This document shows positions 43,360-51,083 of a DNA stretch of 51,083 nt, piece after piece; within the stretch, counting starts at the first letter, position 1; the number at the start of each line of letters is the position of its first letter. The position numbers and the translations under genes were made by a program. A model generated the notes under the pieces. That model did no database searches. It was not told the DNA's origin and worked only from the letters and a program-made list of their open reading frames with translations. This DNA is from CAZTLE01 sp964614415 (GTDB taxonomy: Bacteria > Bacteroidota > Bacteroidia > Flavobacteriales > Flavobacteriaceae), in NCBI GenBank assembly GCA_964614415.1, contig CAZTLE010000004.1:1-51083 (forward strand). Reading direction: 5' to 3'.

Positions 43360-44565
43360 ATGCTCGAAAAAACGGATGTAACATACGAAAAGACGATTCT
43401 CATTGGACTGATCACCAGGACTCAGGATGCCGAGAAGGCTACGGAGTATCTGGATGAATTGGAGTTCCTTGCGTATACGGCAGGGGGAGAAGTACTGAAG
43501 CGTTTTGTACAACGAATGGATATGCCCAATCCCAAGACGTTTATAGGATCGGGAAAGATGGAAGAGGTGAAGCAGTTCGTAGACGACCACAAGATTGGAA
43601 CGGCCATTTTTGATGATGAACTTTCTCCGGCCCAGCAAAAGAATATTGAGAAGATATTGCGCTGCAAGATCATCGATCGTACCAATCTGATCCTGGATAT
43701 ATTCGCGCAACGTGCCAAGACCAGTTACGCCCGGACACAGGTGGAGCTGGCCCAATATGAGTATTTGTTACCTCGACTGGCCGGGATGTGGACACACCTT
43801 GAGCGTCAGCGTGGAGGTATTGGAATGCGAGGTCCCGGGGAAACGGAGATTGAGACCGACCGCCGTATCGTGCGGGATCGTATTTCATTGCTGAAGAAGA
43901 AGATTGCCTCTATCGATAAGCAAATGGCGGTGCAACGCGGTAATCGGGGGTCTTTGGTTCGTGTGGCTTTGGTAGGGTATACTAATGTGGGTAAGTCTAC
44001 ACTCATGAATGTCATCAGTAAGTCGGAAGTGTTTGCTGAAAATAAGTTGTTTGCTACTCTGGATACTACGGTACGAAAAGTGGTGATCGGAAATTTGCCT
44101 TTCCTGCTAAGTGATACGGTAGGTTTTATTCGAAAGTTGCCCACGCAGTTGGTGGAGTCGTTCAAAAGTACGTTGGACGAGGTTCGGGAGGCCGATCTGC
44201 TGTTGCATGTGGTGGATATTTCCCATCCCTCCTTCGAGGATCACATCGCATCCGTTAACAAGATTCTCGATGAGATCGACAGTGCCGATAAGCCTACACT
44301 AATGGTCTTCAACAAGATAGATGCGCATCAGCCTGAAGTCATTGATGAGGATGACCTCGTTACGGAAAAAACCAAAGCGCACTACACCCTGGACGATTGG
44401 AAGCAAACCTGGATGAACCGGGAAAACGGTGAGGCCATTTTCATTTCAGCCCTGAATAAGGACAACCTTGAGGAGTTTCGAAAGGTGGTGTATCAAAAGG
44501 TGCGGGAGATTCACGTGACTCGTTTTCCCTATAACAACTTCCTGTATCCTGAGTATATGGAATAG
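43360..44565 (+). CDS. hflX: Ribosome-associated GTPase HflX
   Basis: The 401-residue GTPase splits stalled or hibernating 70S ribosomes. The N-terminal HflX domain shows the nucleotide-binding FIGSGKMEEV and FDDELSPAQQKNIEK patterns. A coiled linker contains ERQRGGIGMRGPGETEIETDRR. The G domain carries G1 VGYTNVGKST, G3 DTVGFIRKLP and G4 FNKID. A short C-terminal domain ends near KVREIHVTRFPYNNFLYPE. The start at 43360 (MLEKTDVTYEK) fits the family and the promoter box. It converges on a serine hydrolase gene 20 bases away. Confidence 0.96.
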   Translation: MLEKTDVTYEKTILIGLITRTQDAEKATEYLDELEFLAYTAGGEVLKRFVQRMDMPNPKTFIGSGKMEEVKQFVDDHKIGTAIFDDELSPAQQKNIEKILRCKIIDRTNLILDIFAQRAKTSYARTQVELAQYEYLLPRLAGMWTHLERQRGGIGMRGPGETEIETDRRIVRDRISLLKKKIASIDKQMAVQRGNRGSLVRVALVGYTNVGKSTLMNVISKSEVFAENKLFATLDTTVRKVVIGNLPFLLSDTVGFIRKLPTQLVESFKSTLDEVREADLLLHVVDISHPSFEDHIASVNKILDEIDSADKPTLMVFNKIDAHQPEVIDEDDLVTEKTKAHYTLDDWKQTWMNRENGEAIFISALNKDNLEEFRKVVYQKVREIHVTRFPYNNFLYPEYME

Positions 44566-44585
44566 TAAAAGGGGATCGTGAAGGT

Positions 44586-45701
44586 CTATTCCTCTACCTC
44601 TCCCAGAAAGTGATTGGTCACTTCGTCATTTATAGCAGTAATTGTCTTGCCAATAACCGGGCCTTCTCCCCAGTTGGTAAGAATGATAATACCCAGGTTG
44701 TATTCCGGATATAGTGTTAGTGCTGAAGCATACCCGTCAATGTCACCGCCGTGATAAACAATATGGGTGTTTCTCTTTTTCGAATCAATAATAAAACAGC
44801 CCAGACCGTAGTGCCATGTGTCGTTGATCCGGAAGAGCCTTGTTTGTTGGATTGTATTGACATTATTTTGGGCGAGCAGCGCTATCATGAAGCTGTTCAT
44901 ATCTGAAACAGAGCTGAAAACGTTCCCTGCCCCGGAAAGGGTGCCCATATCCCAGGGTTCCGTTCGGAGTAGAGGAGACACATCTAAGTAAGGAACTGCC
45001 AGCTGATCGCCGAAGTCTTCCTTAAACACCAGAGAACTTTGATTCATGTTGTACGCGGTAAAAATGTATTCCTCCATAAGCGTGGCAAGGTCCTTATTCA
45101 TTTTATTCTCCATGGCAGTACCGAGAACACCATATCCAAAGTTTGAATACACATATCTTGTTCCGATTGCGATATTGATGGATACCTGCTCAATTCCCTT
45201 TAATAGTGCCGATGCCGAATAACCTCTGATGGGATCGGGATCAACGCGCTCCAGGTTTTCCGGATATCTTGGAAATTCAGACGAATGGGTGGCAATGTGC
45301 TTGAGTGTTACCTTTTGCCCGTCTGGAGATTGGGGAAAAGCCATTTCAGAAGGGAAAAAATGAGCCAGAGTATCTTCCAAAGTAAGGTGTTTCTCCTGTA
45401 TAAGTTTGGCAAGTACGTGCCCTGTAAACATCTTGCTCACGGACCCTAGCTGATAAAGGGTACGCTCATTGGCAGGAATTTTATCCTCCACATTGGCATA
45501 TCCATATCCCCTGGCAAGAATAGCTTTACCGTCCTTGACCACTCCTACTGCGATGCCAGGTATTTTGTTCGCTGTGATTGATGAATTTATCAGGCTGTCA
45601 AGTGAGAGTTTCTCATTCCGGACAGACCTGGTCGTTTGTCCGTTGCAGGACTGGAACAACAGGAAAACTGCCAATAGAGCAAGAAGGAGCGGTCGTTTCA
45701 T
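44586..45701 (-). CDS. Serine hydrolase (beta-lactamase/PBP-like) lipoprotein
   Basis: The 371-residue protein from the ATG at 45701 has a lipoprotein signal with Cys19 (LLFQSCNG). Class C-like active-site motifs are seen: SVSK (Ser87, Lys90), YSN (Tyr185-Asn187) and HGG in VYHGGDIDGYASAL in place of KTG. This is the beta-lactamase-related/PBP4*-like group, with D-aminopeptidase, esterase or carboxypeptidase members; true beta-lactamase activity cannot be assumed. Its ATG is one base past the stop of the NTF2-like gene, so translation is probably coupled. Confidence 0.91.
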   Translation of the reverse strand: MKRPLLLALLAVFLLFQSCNGQTTRSVRNEKLSLDSLINSSITANKIPGIAVGVVKDGKAILARGYGYANVEDKIPANERTLYQLGSVSKMFTGHVLAKLIQEKHLTLEDTLAHFFPSEMAFPQSPDGQKVTLKHIATHSSEFPRYPENLERVDPDPIRGYSASALLKGIEQVSINIAIGTRYVYSNFGYGVLGTAMENKMNKDLATLMEEYIFTAYNMNQSSLVFKEDFGDQLAVPYLDVSPLLRTEPWDMGTLSGAGNVFSSVSDMNSFMIALLAQNNVNTIQQTRLFRINDTWHYGLGCFIIDSKKRNTHIVYHGGDIDGYASALTLYPEYNLGIIILTNWGEGPVIGKTITAINDEVTNHFLGEVEE

Positions 45702-45702
45702 C

Positions 45703-46122
45703 TTAGTCCGGATAAGGACGGTACGTAAAGGATTTATGGACAATCTTCCAGGTGCCCCGGGCTTTCAGCAGTAAAAAGTAATCGGTGTAGATACGCTTAC
45801 GGCCGGGCATGATCAGTTCTACTTTCGCAGTTGCTGCATTTCCCTCATAATCGATGGAAACGATCCTTCCTATTCTGTTGGCCTTACGTCCGGGTTTGAT
45901 GTTTCCCACATACTCTTTACCACTCCACTCCTGAATACTATCATTACGTACATAATAGAGATTGAAGTCGGGGTGAAAGGCACGGTCCAATCGCTCGGGT
46001 TCGCCATTGGCTGTTCCTTCGATATAGTCCTTCAACGTGTTCTCGATAAGGGTAAGATCATTCTGCGCATAGCCGGTGCCGAAGGTTAACATAAAGAAAG
46101 CCGCTACTAGTGTGAGTTTCAT
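45703..46122 (-). CDS. Secreted NTF2-like (putative lumazine-binding) protein
   Basis: The 139-residue protein has a signal peptide (MKLTLVAAFFMLTFGTGYAQ) and an NTF2-fold domain: LIENTLKDYIEGTANGEPERLDRAFHP, then WSGKEYVGNI and strands ending YFLLLKARGTWKIVHKSFTY. It fits the putative lumazine-binding group (Lumazine_bd_2). Such proteins are small periplasmic ligand-binding or enzyme-like modules of unknown role. It is first in a two-gene unit with the serine hydrolase. Confidence 0.86.
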   Translation of the reverse strand: MKLTLVAAFFMLTFGTGYAQNDLTLIENTLKDYIEGTANGEPERLDRAFHPDFNLYYVRNDSIQEWSGKEYVGNIKPGRKANRIGRIVSIDYEGNAATAKVELIMPGRKRIYTDYFLLLKARGTWKIVHKSFTYRPYPD

Positions 46123-46224
46123 TCGTTACATTTTTTGAGTTACCCACTAAAGTATCGGATTCAGAAAAAAAGACCTTGAATTTGAATGAAGAAGGCCTTC
46201 GGATTTATAAAATCAAAGAAAAAA

Positions 46225-47280
46225 TCAGGTGGTTCGCTTTTTGAACTGGGCTGGAGTGACACCATGTACTTTCTTAAAAGCAGCGTAGAAGGTGGAATTG
46301 GACCGGAATCCGCAATTGATTCCAATGGCCTCCAGTGTAAGTGAATGATCTTGTTGCATAGAAGCCGTGGCATCCTTAATCCTATACTCATTAATATAAT
46401 GGGTAAAGCTTTTGCCCAGATTGTCGTTGAGCAATTGAGACAATTGATGTGGCGGGATGTTAAGCGCGTTAGCCACGTCCCTCATTTTAAGATTTGGATT
46501 TCGATAGGGAGCGCCTTCCGAAAAGTAGTTCCCCAGTTTATCGAGCATTTGTGCCGCTTCCGAAGATGAGATTTTTTTATTGGCATATTTAGGTCTTTCT
46601 TCGAAGAAGGAAGCAAGTTTCTTTCGCTTCTTAAAAATCCAGAACAACACGGAAAGGTATAGTACGAAGGAAAAGGAAACGGCTCCCAGAATATAGGAGG
46701 TATATCCATTGTTATAAGCGATCCAAATAAGTGCCACGCCTACAACAACGTTGATTAGCCAAAACTCCCGGGCATCCATCTTTTCCGATCGCTTAAATGC
46801 CTGAGCAAAGACTTTTCGACACATGTACAGGGAAATTATCACATATACCAGCCATTGTGAAAATAACAGCCAACCAAAGGGGCCACCTCGAGAACGGTGC
46901 CACATGTGCCGGTTCTCCAGATAGGGATATTTAAGATGCACTATCAACATGAGAATAACCACGGGCATAATGTGCAGCAGCCAATTCCAGCGGCTTGCTT
47001 TTGACGGATGTAAGGTCTCCTTAGTGTATAGGAATAGAAACGGCCCAATGAGAAAACAAGCCATTAAACCTATTTCTACAAAAGTGCTGGATATACCGGG
47101 ATAGAAAATGAGAAACGTCGATTTAGCAACACGGACGCTTATCACTAGTAACAATGCAGAAAGAAAATAACTGGCGCGTTTCCTTTGCTTGTTGAAGAAG
47201 GCAAAATAGAAGCTTAGGAATATTCCGTTAAAAGCTCCCAGTGCACTAAAGAAAAACAACATCTGACTCTCGAAGGACAT
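46225..47280 (-). CDS. Membrane-embedded AraC-family regulator
   Basis: The 351-residue protein has seven or so N-terminal transmembrane helices (up to about residue 220: FFFSALGAFNGIFLSFYFAFF, VVGVALIWIAY) and a C-terminal AraC DNA-binding domain (MRDVANALNIPPHQLSQLLN, SFTHYINEYRIKDAT, LEAIGINCGFRSNSTFYAAFKKVHGVTPAQFKK). This membrane-sensor AraC type is frequent in Bacteroidota. It lies about 100 bases upstream of the NTF2-like/serine hydrolase pair on the same strand and may control it. Confidence 0.93.
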   Translation of the reverse strand: MSFESQMLFFFSALGAFNGIFLSFYFAFFNKQRKRASYFLSALLLVISVRVAKSTFLIFYPGISSTFVEIGLMACFLIGPFLFLYTKETLHPSKASRWNWLLHIMPVVILMLIVHLKYPYLENRHMWHRSRGGPFGWLLFSQWLVYVIISLYMCRKVFAQAFKRSEKMDAREFWLINVVVGVALIWIAYNNGYTSYILGAVSFSFVLYLSVLFWIFKKRKKLASFFEERPKYANKKISSSEAAQMLDKLGNYFSEGAPYRNPNLKMRDVANALNIPPHQLSQLLNDNLGKSFTHYINEYRIKDATASMQQDHSLTLEAIGINCGFRSNSTFYAAFKKVHGVTPAQFKKRTT

Positions 47281-47366
47281 GGATCTTTCTAATGAACTAT
47301 GAAAGTATTAAAATCTTATCGTTCCCGTTGGCATAGGTAACGGAATTTCTTGCCCTGGGAGTATGT

Positions 47367-47413
47367 AAAAAAAGCACCCTTCGATACGATTCCTTTGGAA
47401 TCACTCAGAGTGC
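47367..47413 (-). terminator. Terminator after the DUF3078 gene
   Basis: On the minus strand GCACTCT pairs with AGGGTGC (one G-U pair), with an inner GATTCC-AAA-GGAATC hairpin, followed by seven T. It lies about 35 bases beyond the stop at 47447. Confidence 0.82.
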
Positions 47414-47446
47414 CTACTATTTATGCTTACTATAAAATGGGGAGGA

Positions 47447-48367
47447 CTAGAATCCGAATGTAACTCCAACTCCAAGGGCTTCCCGGATTTGGAAGGCACC
47501 TACTGCATTGTCATCATAAATGGCCTGGAAGGTGGCATTTGCGGTAATCCATTTGTTCACGGCCATAATAAGATTCATGGTATAATCGATATCGACATTT
47601 TGCGGGTCTTCCAGATAATTGGAATAAAGCGCCAGTACATTCTCCATGGTAATGTTCTCCATTAGATCAAACTTCGCATATCCGTTCAAAGAAGCACCGA
47701 ATTCAAATCGAGTAGTTTCGTTGGCATCTACACCAAAATAGCCGCCGGCATCATTGAACGCCTGAATCACTGCAGGATCATTACCTACATTGGTAAAGTC
47801 ACTGCTTACGAAGATCAATCGGGCGGTAGCAGGAGCAACGTTTACCTTCAGGTTGTCGCTTTTCTTCCATAAGAAACCAGGTCCTGCCTGTAAATAACCG
47901 GGAGACAGGAACTTGGTAATCTCCGTACGGACCTCATTCCCATCGGCATCGGTGCCAAAAGTATATCCGGAAGCAAACTGCGTTCTGAAATTCAGAATGA
48001 ATGAATAGAACCAATTGCTTTCCTTGATTTGCCTACCTACAATGGAATTTAATTCCAGGCGGTCATTAGTCTTACGGGTAAACTCCTGGTTTTGGTTTTT
48101 GGTAATTCCAAAATCCGCCATGATGCGGTTATCCCAGGTCAGTTTGCCCTGGCGGTAGTTGAAATCGTACGTAAGGACTCCGTTTGCCGCATAGTTGGAA
48201 GTCCCTCCTCCGGTCCATTCGGCATTAAAAGCGGCCTGGCTGAACAACAATGATACATTCCCTGCACGGGTCCATCCATCCTTAGGTCCTTCCTCTTCAC
48301 CGTCTTCCTGAGCCAATACAGTCCATGGTAGCGCAAAAAGCGCTGCTAATAGCAATACTTTTTTCAT
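47447..48367 (-). CDS. DUF3078 outer-membrane protein
   Basis: The 306-residue protein has a signal peptide (MKKVLLLAALFALPWTVLAQ) and an acidic linker. The DUF3078 pattern follows: GWTRAGNVSLLFSQAAFNAEWTGGG, NRIMADFGITKNQ, LNSIVGRQIKESNWFYS and FLSPGYLQAGPGFLWKKSDNLKVNVAP. The alternating aromatic pattern and terminal ALGVGVTFGF indicate a small outer-membrane beta-barrel. The function is unknown. Confidence 0.93.
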   Translation of the reverse strand: MKKVLLLAALFALPWTVLAQEDGEEEGPKDGWTRAGNVSLLFSQAAFNAEWTGGGTSNYAANGVLTYDFNYRQGKLTWDNRIMADFGITKNQNQEFTRKTNDRLELNSIVGRQIKESNWFYSFILNFRTQFASGYTFGTDADGNEVRTEITKFLSPGYLQAGPGFLWKKSDNLKVNVAPATARLIFVSSDFTNVGNDPAVIQAFNDAGGYFGVDANETTRFEFGASLNGYAKFDLMENITMENVLALYSNYLEDPQNVDIDYTMNLIMAVNKWITANATFQAIYDDNAVGAFQIREALGVGVTFGF

Positions 48368-48485
48368 AATCTAGGGTTGTTTGATTTGTTAGTGCAAAAA
48401 TACACCCTTCTTCGAAGTAGCAAGAATTATGTGTGAAATGGCAACTATATCTTTCGATCAAGCTGCGAATTTCTTCGTCGAAAAG

Positions 48486-48992
48486 CTATTTTCTTTTGAA
48501 CAGTGGAACCGAAGAGCAGGCCTCTCCGTACATGATACTTTTGGCTACGGGCTGTAGCTTTTGAGCCAGCAGGACATAGGCGTTTTCGGGAATGGGTTTA
48601 TTGGCGCAACCGGCTATTATGACAGGTTTGTCCCGGTATTCTTCTGTGGGAAGATCCTGGATTATTTCTGAAAAAAGCACCGTTTCCAGGTCTTCCGAAG
48701 TACCTACGATCACCTTCTTTGCATAGGGGCTTAACTGAAGGGAAACAAGCAAATAGGCCCAGCCGGGAATAATGGCTTCCGAAGAGCAACTCACCGACAC
48801 ATAACAATCCGCGTACTGAGACCAGTCGTGGTCCTTTACATGTTGCCTGAACTCTTTTTCACGCAGTACGAACCCTTCATACAACCAGGGAGCAATGTCC
48901 AACATTACGCGCTTACCTTCCGGGTAGAAGGTCTCCAGGTCGATGGTGATCAATTTGCTATTCGCTACTCTATTTACTATTTCGTCGGACAA
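48486..48992 (-). CDS. DUF2480 family protein
   Basis: The 168-residue protein matches DUF2480: MSDEIVNRVANSKLITIDLE, APWLYEGFVLREKEFRQHVKDHDWSQY, and the C-terminal AGCANKPIPENAYVLLAQKLQP with EACSSVPLFKRK. There is no signal peptide. Conserved cysteines (SCSSE, GCANK, ACSSV) suggest metal or Fe-S contact. DUF2480 genes lie with the SUF genes in Flavobacteria, as here, so a role in Fe-S assembly is a reasonable inference. Confidence 0.92.
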   Translation of the reverse strand: MSDEIVNRVANSKLITIDLETFYPEGKRVMLDIAPWLYEGFVLREKEFRQHVKDHDWSQYADCYVSVSCSSEAIIPGWAYLLVSLQLSPYAKKVIVGTSEDLETVLFSEIIQDLPTEEYRDKPVIIAGCANKPIPENAYVLLAQKLQPVAKSIMYGEACSSVPLFKRK

Positions 48993-49011
48993 TCTGTGTT
49001 GATTTGTTTAT

Positions 49012-49030
49012 TCGCCCGCCGGCAGGCAGG
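49012..49030. repeat. REP-like GC-rich palindromic element
   Basis: GCCCGCCGGCAGGCAGG interrupts an A/T-rich spacer, with TTTGTTTATT and TGTTTATTTG on either side. Its centre GCCGGC is palindromic. I recall similar GC-rich words scattered between flavobacterial genes. Confidence 0.5.
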
Positions 49031-49056
49031 TTGATGTGTTTATTTGTTGATTCTTT

Positions 49057-49101
49057 ACTCACTACTCACTACTCACTACTCACTACTCACTACTCAGTAC
49101 T
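49057..49101. repeat. Heptamer tract ACTCACT x5
   Basis: Five perfect ACTCACT units (49057-49091), then ACTCAGT and a partial unit. The tract ends two bases before the stop codon of the DUF59 gene. Confidence 0.9.
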
Positions 49102-49103
49102 AA

Positions 49104-49433
49104 CTAGAGCATTCCGAGTTCCAGCTTAGCTTCTTCACTCATGAGATCCTGACTCCAGGGTGGGTCGAAGGTAATCTCAACTTCGGCGTCGGAAACGCTT
49201 TTTATAGACTTCACCTTCTCTTCAACTTCCAGAGGTAGTGTTTCGGCCACCGGACAATTGGGTGTTGTAAGGGTCATAAGTACCTTTACTTCGTAATCCT
49301 CATTGACGAAAACATCATAAATGAGCCCCAATTCGTAGATGTCTACAGGAATTTCGGGATCATAGACGGTCTTGAGAACCTTAACGATCTTCTCGCCCAG
49401 TTCGGCAGTATTTATTTCGGTAGGTGTTTCCAT
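49104..49433 (-). CDS. SUF-associated DUF59 (SufT/MIP18-like) protein
   Basis: The 109-residue protein has the DUF59/MIP18 fold: VKVLKTVYDPEIPVDIYELGLIYD, MTLTTPNCPVAETLPLEVEEKV and the C-terminal DPPWSQDLMSEEAKLELGML. The Cys in the NCPVA motif is the family's conserved reactive or metal-binding residue. Members assist Fe-S cluster maturation. It starts seven bases after the sufE stop and belongs to the SUF operon. Confidence 0.94.
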   Translation of the reverse strand: METPTEINTAELGEKIVKVLKTVYDPEIPVDIYELGLIYDVFVNEDYEVKVLMTLTTPNCPVAETLPLEVEEKVKSIKSVSDAEVEITFDPPWSQDLMSEEAKLELGML

Positions 49434-49439
49434 CTTTTT

Positions 49440-49865
49440 TTAGTTTGCCTGAGCCTGATAGGCCACAGCGTATAATTTCATTTGCTTCACCATCGATACC
49501 AAACCATTGGCACGGGTAGGAGAGAGGTGTTCTTTTAGGCCGATCTCATCAATAAAAGCAGTATCAGCGGCAATGATGTCCTCGGGCGCCTGATTGGAGA
49601 ACACCCGAACCAGGATGGCCACTATACCTTTCGTGATGATCGCATCACTATCGGCTGTGAAAACCACCTTTCCGTCCTTTAACTCCGAGTGTAGCCAAAC
49701 CTTGGATTGGCATCCTTTGATAAGCTTGTCCTCCGTCTTGTATTGTTCGTCGATGAGAGGTAATGATTTTCCGAGCTCGATCATGTGTTCATAGCGCTCC
49801 ATCCAATCATCGAAGAGTGAAAACTCATCAATAAGTTCTTCCTGTATGTTCTGTATCGTTGTCAT
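49440..49865 (-). CDS. sufE: SufE sulfur-acceptor protein
   Basis: The 141-residue SufE takes persulfide sulfur from the cysteine desulfurase SufS and passes it to the SUF scaffold. The acceptor Cys52 is in KLIKGCQSKVWLHSEL, and the LIDEFSLFDDWMERYEHMIELGKSLP helix pair is typical. Its ATG overlaps the META gene stop by one base (TAATG), so translation is coupled. sufS is two genes upstream, at the window end. Confidence 0.95.
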   Translation of the reverse strand: MTTIQNIQEELIDEFSLFDDWMERYEHMIELGKSLPLIDEQYKTEDKLIKGCQSKVWLHSELKDGKVVFTADSDAIITKGIVAILVRVFSNQAPEDIIAADTAFIDEIGLKEHLSPTRANGLVSMVKQMKLYAVAYQAQAN

Positions 49866-50314
49866 TAATTCGGATCAACTCCATTTTTACGGGCCTGTAA
49901 CAATACGCTTTTGTCTTCGGCAGAGAACAGGGTCAATACTCCGTTTCGGTAGGTAAATGATCCTGTTTGACGCAACGCGTTCAGGTAATTACCCTCCTGT
50001 TCCATAAGAGGCTCGTCACAGTATTTTTCAGAAACACCAAATTCGCCAAACGTGATATTATACAGATCCAGCGTATAGCTTCCGAAGAATGAGTTGCAAC
50101 CGGTTTGCCCTGTCACCGTTTTGTCCAATGCATTAAAACTGATCGTCGGTGAAGCACTTTCCACACCTTTGCTGTAAATATTGGTAATGGTATAATCGCC
50201 TGAAAGCTGTATGTTTCCTGCCGTATCGATCACCTGTTTTGCTTCATTACAACCGGTAAGTGCAACTGTGGTTACAAACAATACTACTAAAGTATAAATT
50301 CTCATGGTGTACAT
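49865..50314 (-). CDS. META/HslJ-like domain lipoprotein
   Basis: The 149-residue lipoprotein has lipobox Leu-Thr-Gly-Cys (TTVALTGCNEAK). Its mature part fits the META domain: SGDYTITNIYSKG, ISFNALDKTVTGQTGCNSFFGSY, YCDEPLMEQEGNYLNALRQTGSFTY and NGVLTLFSAEDKSVL. META/HslJ proteins are envelope proteins of unclear function. Its place between sufS and sufE is odd for an envelope protein, but the one-base overlap with sufE and 8-base gap to sufS show it is part of the operon. Confidence 0.9.
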   Translation of the reverse strand: MYTMRIYTLVVLFVTTVALTGCNEAKQVIDTAGNIQLSGDYTITNIYSKGVESASPTISFNALDKTVTGQTGCNSFFGSYTLDLYNITFGEFGVSEKYCDEPLMEQEGNYLNALRQTGSFTYRNGVLTLFSAEDKSVLLQARKNGVDPN

Positions 50315-50322
50315 CTTTTAGT

Positions 50323-51083
50323 TTATGATAGCATTAACTGGGCTTTTTTCACCCCTTCCACCAGCCGGTCCACTTCTTCAAAGGTATTATAAAAAGAGAA
50401 CGACGCTCTTACCGTGCCCGGGATATTGTAAAAGTCCATGATAGGCTGGGCGCAATGATGCCCGGTACGTACTGCGATTCCCAGCTTGTCGACTATAGTC
50501 CCAACATCGTACGGATGGATTCCCTCGAGATTGAAGGAAATGACCGAGGTCTTATCCGGTCCGGTTCCATAGATCTTCAGTCCGTCGATCGCCAGTAGTT
50601 TTTCCGTGGCATACTTCAATAACTCCATTTCATGTTTTTCAATAGCGTCAAAGCCTATGCTGTTTAAATAATCAATAGCCGTACCAAAGGCAATACCCCC
50701 TGCAATATTGGGGGTTCCCGCTTCAAACTTATGCGGGAGATCGGCATAGGTGGTCTTCTCAAAAGAGACTTCTTTGATCATTTCGCCACCTCCCTGATAG
50801 GGGGGTAGTTTCTCCAGCCATTCACTTTTTCCGTACAACATGCCAATACCGGTAGGTCCGCACATTTTGTGTGCAGAGGTGACGTAGAAATCGACACCCA
50901 GTGTCTGAAGGTCGGACTTAACGTGTGAGCAGGACTGTGCGCCGTCAACCAAAACGGCTGCTCCCACCTCATGTGCTTTGGCGATAATGTGGTCAATGGG
51001 GTTTATGGTTCCGAGCGCATTCGAGATATGGTTTACGAAGACCAATTTGGTTTTTTCTGAAAGGAGCTCCTCATAAGCCGATA
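50323..51083 (-). CDS. sufS: Cysteine desulfurase SufS, N-terminus cut by window edge
   Basis: The minus-strand frame is open to the window end, giving about 253 C-terminal residues of a protein normally near 405. SufS is the PLP enzyme that releases sulfur from cysteine. Visible are VDGAQSCSHV with the PLP Asp, the Schiff-base Lys in SAHKMCGPTGIGMLYG, and the active-site Cys in RTGHHCAQP. A first in-frame Met inside the window is not the start: upstream codons (AYEELLSEKTKLVFVNH) continue the family sequence. It is the first visible gene of the SUF group. Confidence 0.95.
   Translation of the reverse strand, partial: SAYEELLSEKTKLVFVNHISNALGTINPIDHIIAKAHEVGAAVLVDGAQSCSHVKSDLQTLGVDFYVTSAHKMCGPTGIGMLYGKSEWLEKLPPYQGGGEMIKEVSFEKTTYADLPHKFEAGTPNIAGGIAFGTAIDYLNSIGFDAIEKHEMELLKYATEKLLAIDGLKIYGTGPDKTSVISFNLEGIHPYDVGTIVDKLGIAVRTGHHCAQPIMDFYNIPGTVRASFSFYNTFEEVDRLVEGVKKAQLMLS

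Overview
The window is chromosomal DNA of a member of the Bacteroidota, almost certainly a marine Flavobacteriaceae. The signs are a type IX secretion (T9SS) gene group, TonB-dependent receptors with N-terminal carboxypeptidase-like domains, a DUF5689 lipoprotein, LytS/LytTR signalling, promoters with a TAnnTTTG-like -7 box, and starts preceded by A/T-rich sequence instead of Shine-Dalgarno sites. I saw no rRNA, tRNA, CRISPR array, transposase or prophage.

Layout. 1-5.1 kb: a cut-off rimK (-), then uvrC overlapping a patatin/OMP-barrel protein. 5.2-11.3 kb: aromatic amino-acid catabolism (hmgA, hppD, tryptophan 2,3-dioxygenase) with a CCC-motif membrane protein, a DUF3108 protein and an M23 peptidase. 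11.5-15.9 kb: a large Oar-like TonB receptor, a four-helix membrane protein and a small divergent avidin-like protein. 16.0-21.5 kb: a secreted endonuclease/phosphatase-family enzyme divergent from a TonB receptor plus DUF5689 lipoprotein, plausibly a nucleic-acid scavenging locus. 21.6-27.6 kb: accessory genes, including a five-gene minus-strand block with two duplicated envelope proteins, a multi-helix membrane protein, a LytS-type kinase and a LytTR regulator, followed by a membrane-anchored Rossmann-like protein. 27.7-36.0 kb: two M20 peptidases around a patchwork of small genes and intergenic repeats, a truncated MreB-like protein and an unusual ACT-ACT-TIR-like protein. 36.2-42.2 kb: a T9SS/gliding group (PorE-like OmpA protein, PorP/SprF, giant type B CTD protein). 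42.3-51 kb: a second endonuclease paralogue, hflX, a serine hydrolase with an NTF2-like partner and a membrane AraC regulator, DUF3078, and a SUF Fe-S group (sufS cut by the window end, META lipoprotein, sufE, DUF59, DUF2480).

The best candidates for something undescribed are the ACT-ACT-TIR-like protein with a hairpin in its leader (32.3-33.9 kb), the LytS/LytTR block with tandemly duplicated envelope proteins and duplicated non-coding leaders (22.9-26.6 kb), the avidin-like protein (15.5 kb), and the heptanucleotide repeat tracts (30.6, 31.7 and 49.1 kb). All functional statements come from reading motifs by eye; no database search was possible.
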